This document shows, piece after piece, positions 6,003 through 7,902 of a stretch of DNA of 7,902 nt. Numbering within the stretch: the first letter of the stretch is position 1; every line of letters begins with the position of its first letter. This stretch comes from Clostridiales bacterium (lineage in GTDB: Bacteria; Bacillota; Sulfobacillia; UBA995), in NCBI GenBank assembly GCA_003517845.1, contig DOZU01000069.1:1-7902 (forward strand), read 5' to 3'. A program made the position numbers and the translations under genes. The notes under the pieces were generated by a model that worked only from the letters and a program-made list of their open reading frames with translations, made no database searches and was not told where the DNA came from.

Positions 6003-7850
6003 ATGAACTCCGGTGGTTACATGGGTCGGGTGGCGTGGGTGGACTTGACCCGGCGCTCGGTGGAAGTGAAGGCGCTGGATACGGGCTTGGCCGAGAAATA
6101 CATCGGGGGCAGCGGCCTGGGAGCGAAGATCCTCTACGACACCACCGACGGACGGACGACCGATCCGCTCGGCCCCGACAACGTCATCATCTTCGCCACG
6201 GGGCCGCTGACGGGGACGCCGGCGCCGCTTTCCGGCCGGCACGAAATAATCGCCAAGTCGCCCCTGACCGGGATCTACGGCGAGTCGGATTGTGGCGGCA
6301 TGTGGGGGACCGCCCTGAAACGGGCCGGCCTGGATGCGGTGGTGGTAAGAGGCGCCTCGGCGATGCCCGTGTATCTCTGGATCAATGAAGGACAGGTAAC
6401 CATCCGCAATGCCCACCATGTGTGGGGCATGGATACGTACGCGATGGACCCGGTGCTGAAGGGCGAGACGGATCCCAAAGCCGTGGTCACCGGCATCGGC
6501 CCGGCGGGCGAACGCCTGGTGCCCCTCGCGGCGGTGATGAGTGACGGCAAGGACGGGCGGGCGGCCGGTCGCTGCGGCCTGGGCGCGGTCATGGGATCCA
6601 AACGACTGAAAGCCCTCGTCGCCCACGGTACCGCCAAGCCGGCGGTGGCCAACCCGTCCGCGCTCACCGAATCCATCCGCACCCGCGGCGCGGCCATCCG
6701 CGAGGCGGCCAAGGGCACGACCGACTATGGCACGGGCGGATTCATGGCCACCTCGAACAGCCTGGGCGACCTGCCCATCAAGAACTGGGTCGAGGGCGAA
6801 TGGACGGCCGGCGCCCAGAAACTGAGTGGTCAGCGCATGGCCGAGACCATCCTGGTCGACCGCTACGGCTGCGGGGCTTGCTTCATATCCTGCGGGCGCA
6901 CGGTCAAGGTCGGATCGGGCCCGTTCGCTCCGGTGGACGGCGCGGGTCCCGAGTACGAGACGCTGGCCACCATCGGCGCCAGTTGCCTGTTGGACGATCT
7001 CGAGGCGGTGGCCCGGGCCAATGAGCTGTGCAACCGGCTGGGGCTCGACACGATATCCACCGGCGCCGTGATCGCCTTCGGCATGGAAGCAGTGGAAAAG
7101 GGCTTGCTGAGCCGGACCGACGCAGGAGAAGTCGATCTCCGGTGGGGCAGCGCCGACGGCGTCCTGCGCGCCATCGAGGCCATCGCCTACCGGCGGGGGA
7201 TAGGCGACTTCCTGGCCGGCGGGGTGCGGCGGATGGGGACCGTCCTCGGGCCGGAAGCCGACGCCCTGGCGGTGCATGTGAAGGGCCTTGAGCTGCCGGC
7301 GCACGATCCGCGCTGTTTCGCGAGCAAGGCGGTCTCCTACGCGACCTCGAACCGGGGAGCCTGCCATCTGCAGTCCGGTTCGCACTTCTTCGAGCTGGGC
7401 ATCACCGACCCTGCGCTCGGGGTGCATGCCGGGCTCGACCGCTTCGCCACTGAGGGCAAGGGAGCGCTGGTAGCCCGTTGCCAGAACGCGATCTGTATGT
7501 GGGACTCGCTCAAGGTCTGCAAGTTCCTGCCCTTCGGCGGCGGACAGCTCGGCGATATCCTCTCCTGGTTCAACGCCGTGACCGGGCGAGACTTGACGAT
7601 GGACGCCTTCCTGGCCACCGGCGAGCGCATCTTCAACCTCAAACGGCTATACAACCTGGAGTGCGGGATCACCGGGCACGACGACACCCTGCCGCCACGC
7701 ATGTTCGTGCCGAAAAAGACCGGCGGGTCGGCCGGCTACGTCCCCGACCTCAAGACGATGCTGGACGAGTACTACCACGCCCGCGGCTGGACGGCGGACG
7801 GACGGCCGACGCCTGCCACCCTGCGCCGGTTGGACCTGGTAGCCGACTGA
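6003..7850 (+). CDS. Aldehyde:ferredoxin oxidoreductase family protein (tungsten/molybdenum pterin, 4Fe-4S)
   Basis: This 615-residue protein matches the roughly 600-residue AOR family. These oxygen-sensitive enzymes use a bis-pterin tungsten (sometimes molybdenum) site and one 4Fe-4S cluster to oxidise aldehydes to acids with ferredoxin, or the reverse. Domain 1 (about 4-210) begins GGYMGRVAWVDLT and has GGSGLGAK (35-42), ATGPLTGTPAPLSGRHE (65-81), ESDCGGMWGTALKRAG (94-109) and RAAGRCGLGAVMGSKRLKAL (186-205), the pterin-contacting pattern. The cluster ligands are C290, C293 and C297 (CX2CX3C), with a fourth at C506 in DSLKVCKF. This agrees with the arrangement in the Pyrococcus enzyme. Conserved GPEYET (315-320) and ELPAHDPR (430-437) flank the metal site. 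There is no truncation or twin-arginine signal, so it should be cytoplasmic. AmiS lies directly upstream, and the GTAGGGG repeat follows about 30 bp after the stop. The substrate is unknown; the family contains many uncharacterised branches. Confidence 0.95.
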   Translation: MNSGGYMGRVAWVDLTRRSVEVKALDTGLAEKYIGGSGLGAKILYDTTDGRTTDPLGPDNVIIFATGPLTGTPAPLSGRHEIIAKSPLTGIYGESDCGGMWGTALKRAGLDAVVVRGASAMPVYLWINEGQVTIRNAHHVWGMDTYAMDPVLKGETDPKAVVTGIGPAGERLVPLAAVMSDGKDGRAAGRCGLGAVMGSKRLKALVAHGTAKPAVANPSALTESIRTRGAAIREAAKGTTDYGTGGFMATSNSLGDLPIKNWVEGEWTAGAQKLSGQRMAETILVDRYGCGACFISCGRTVKVGSGPFAPVDGAGPEYETLATIGASCLLDDLEAVARANELCNRLGLDTISTGAVIAFGMEAVEKGLLSRTDAGEVDLRWGSADGVLRAIEAIAYRRGIGDFLAGGVRRMGTVLGPEADALAVHVKGLELPAHDPRCFASKAVSYATSNRGACHLQSGSHFFELGITDPALGVHAGLDRFATEGKGALVARCQNAICMWDSLKVCKFLPFGGGQLGDILSWFNAVTGRDLTMDAFLATGERIFNLKRLYNLECGITGHDDTLPPRMFVPKKTGGSAGYVPDLKTMLDEYYHARGWTADGRPTPATLRRLDLVAD

Positions 7851-7860
7851 GGACTTCCCC

Positions 7861-7878
7861 GTTTCGTTGGTTTCGTTG
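7861..7878. repeat. Short 9-bp tandem repeat
   Basis: GTTTCGTTG occurs twice in tandem, 10 bp after the AOR stop and directly before the GTAGGGG repeat. It may be part of the boundary of that element. It is too short to say more. Confidence 0.6.
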
Positions 7879-7881
7879 GTC

Positions 7882-7902
7882 GTAGGGGCGGGGTCCAAAC
7901 CC
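7882..7902. repeat. GTAGGGGCGGG palindromic repeat, copy 2, cut by the window edge
   Basis: GTAGGGGCGGG (7882-7892) is identical to the first 11 bases of the palindrome at 119. The following GTCCAAACCC begins to fold back (GGGT with AACCC-type pairing), so the sequence beyond 7902 is expected to complete it with CGCCCCTAC. The two copies lie outside the gene set, one at each end of the window. The right half is not visible, so the palindrome is predicted rather than seen. Confidence 0.6.

Noticed and set aside
5670..7427. Long 585-codon minus-strand open frame opposite AOR and amiS
   Set aside because: It is antisense to two well-recognised genes, is rich in H, R, G and P with no family motif, and is explained by few stop codons in GC-rich DNA.
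1..7902. tRNA, rRNA, CRISPR array, transposase, integrase or phage genes
   Set aside because: Looked for on both strands; none seen. The gene set is metabolic and regulatory.

Overview
The window is about two-thirds G+C, with tightly packed genes and strong GGGGAGG-type ribosome binding sites. A Rex redox repressor, a PucR-family regulator and a tungsten/molybdenum aldehyde:ferredoxin oxidoreductase (AOR) together suggest an anaerobic or facultative, Gram-positive-like bacterium. A high-GC Bacillota lineage fits best. Chloroflexota or a related phylum cannot be excluded, and no rRNA or other phylogenetic marker is present.

Layout. Positions 1-186 are mostly non-coding and hold a 29-bp GTAGGGGCG palindrome. 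Two minus-strand genes follow: rex (187-810) and a DppB-type ABC permease (920-2041). rex has its own near-perfect sigma-70 promoter (TTGACA, 17 bp, TAAAAT), and a Rex-box-like inverted repeat lies over the predicted transcription start. The permease stands alone: no partner permease, ATPase or binding protein is in the window. A 207-bp divergent intergenic region separates it from four plus-strand genes: pucR-like regulator (2249-3880), M20 amidohydrolase (3981-5147), AmiS/UreI-family channel (5455-5961) and AOR (6003-7850). A 307-bp non-coding leader separates the amidohydrolase from amiS, while amiS and AOR are 41 bp apart and probably co-transcribed. The right edge cuts through a second copy of the GTAGGGGCGGG repeat.

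How the genes may work together (inference). The permease could help import peptide-like or N-acyl compounds. The M20 enzyme would hydrolyse N-acyl amino acids or similar amides. AmiS would pass a small neutral amide or urea. AOR would interconvert the resulting acid and its aldehyde with ferredoxin. PucR would respond to the nitrogenous substrate and Rex to NADH/NAD+. AmiS/UreI channels are normally found with amidase or urease, neither of which is visible here, so the amiS-AOR pairing is the most interesting point. The divergent Rex with a matching candidate operator, and the two-hairpin leader before amiS, are the next best leads.
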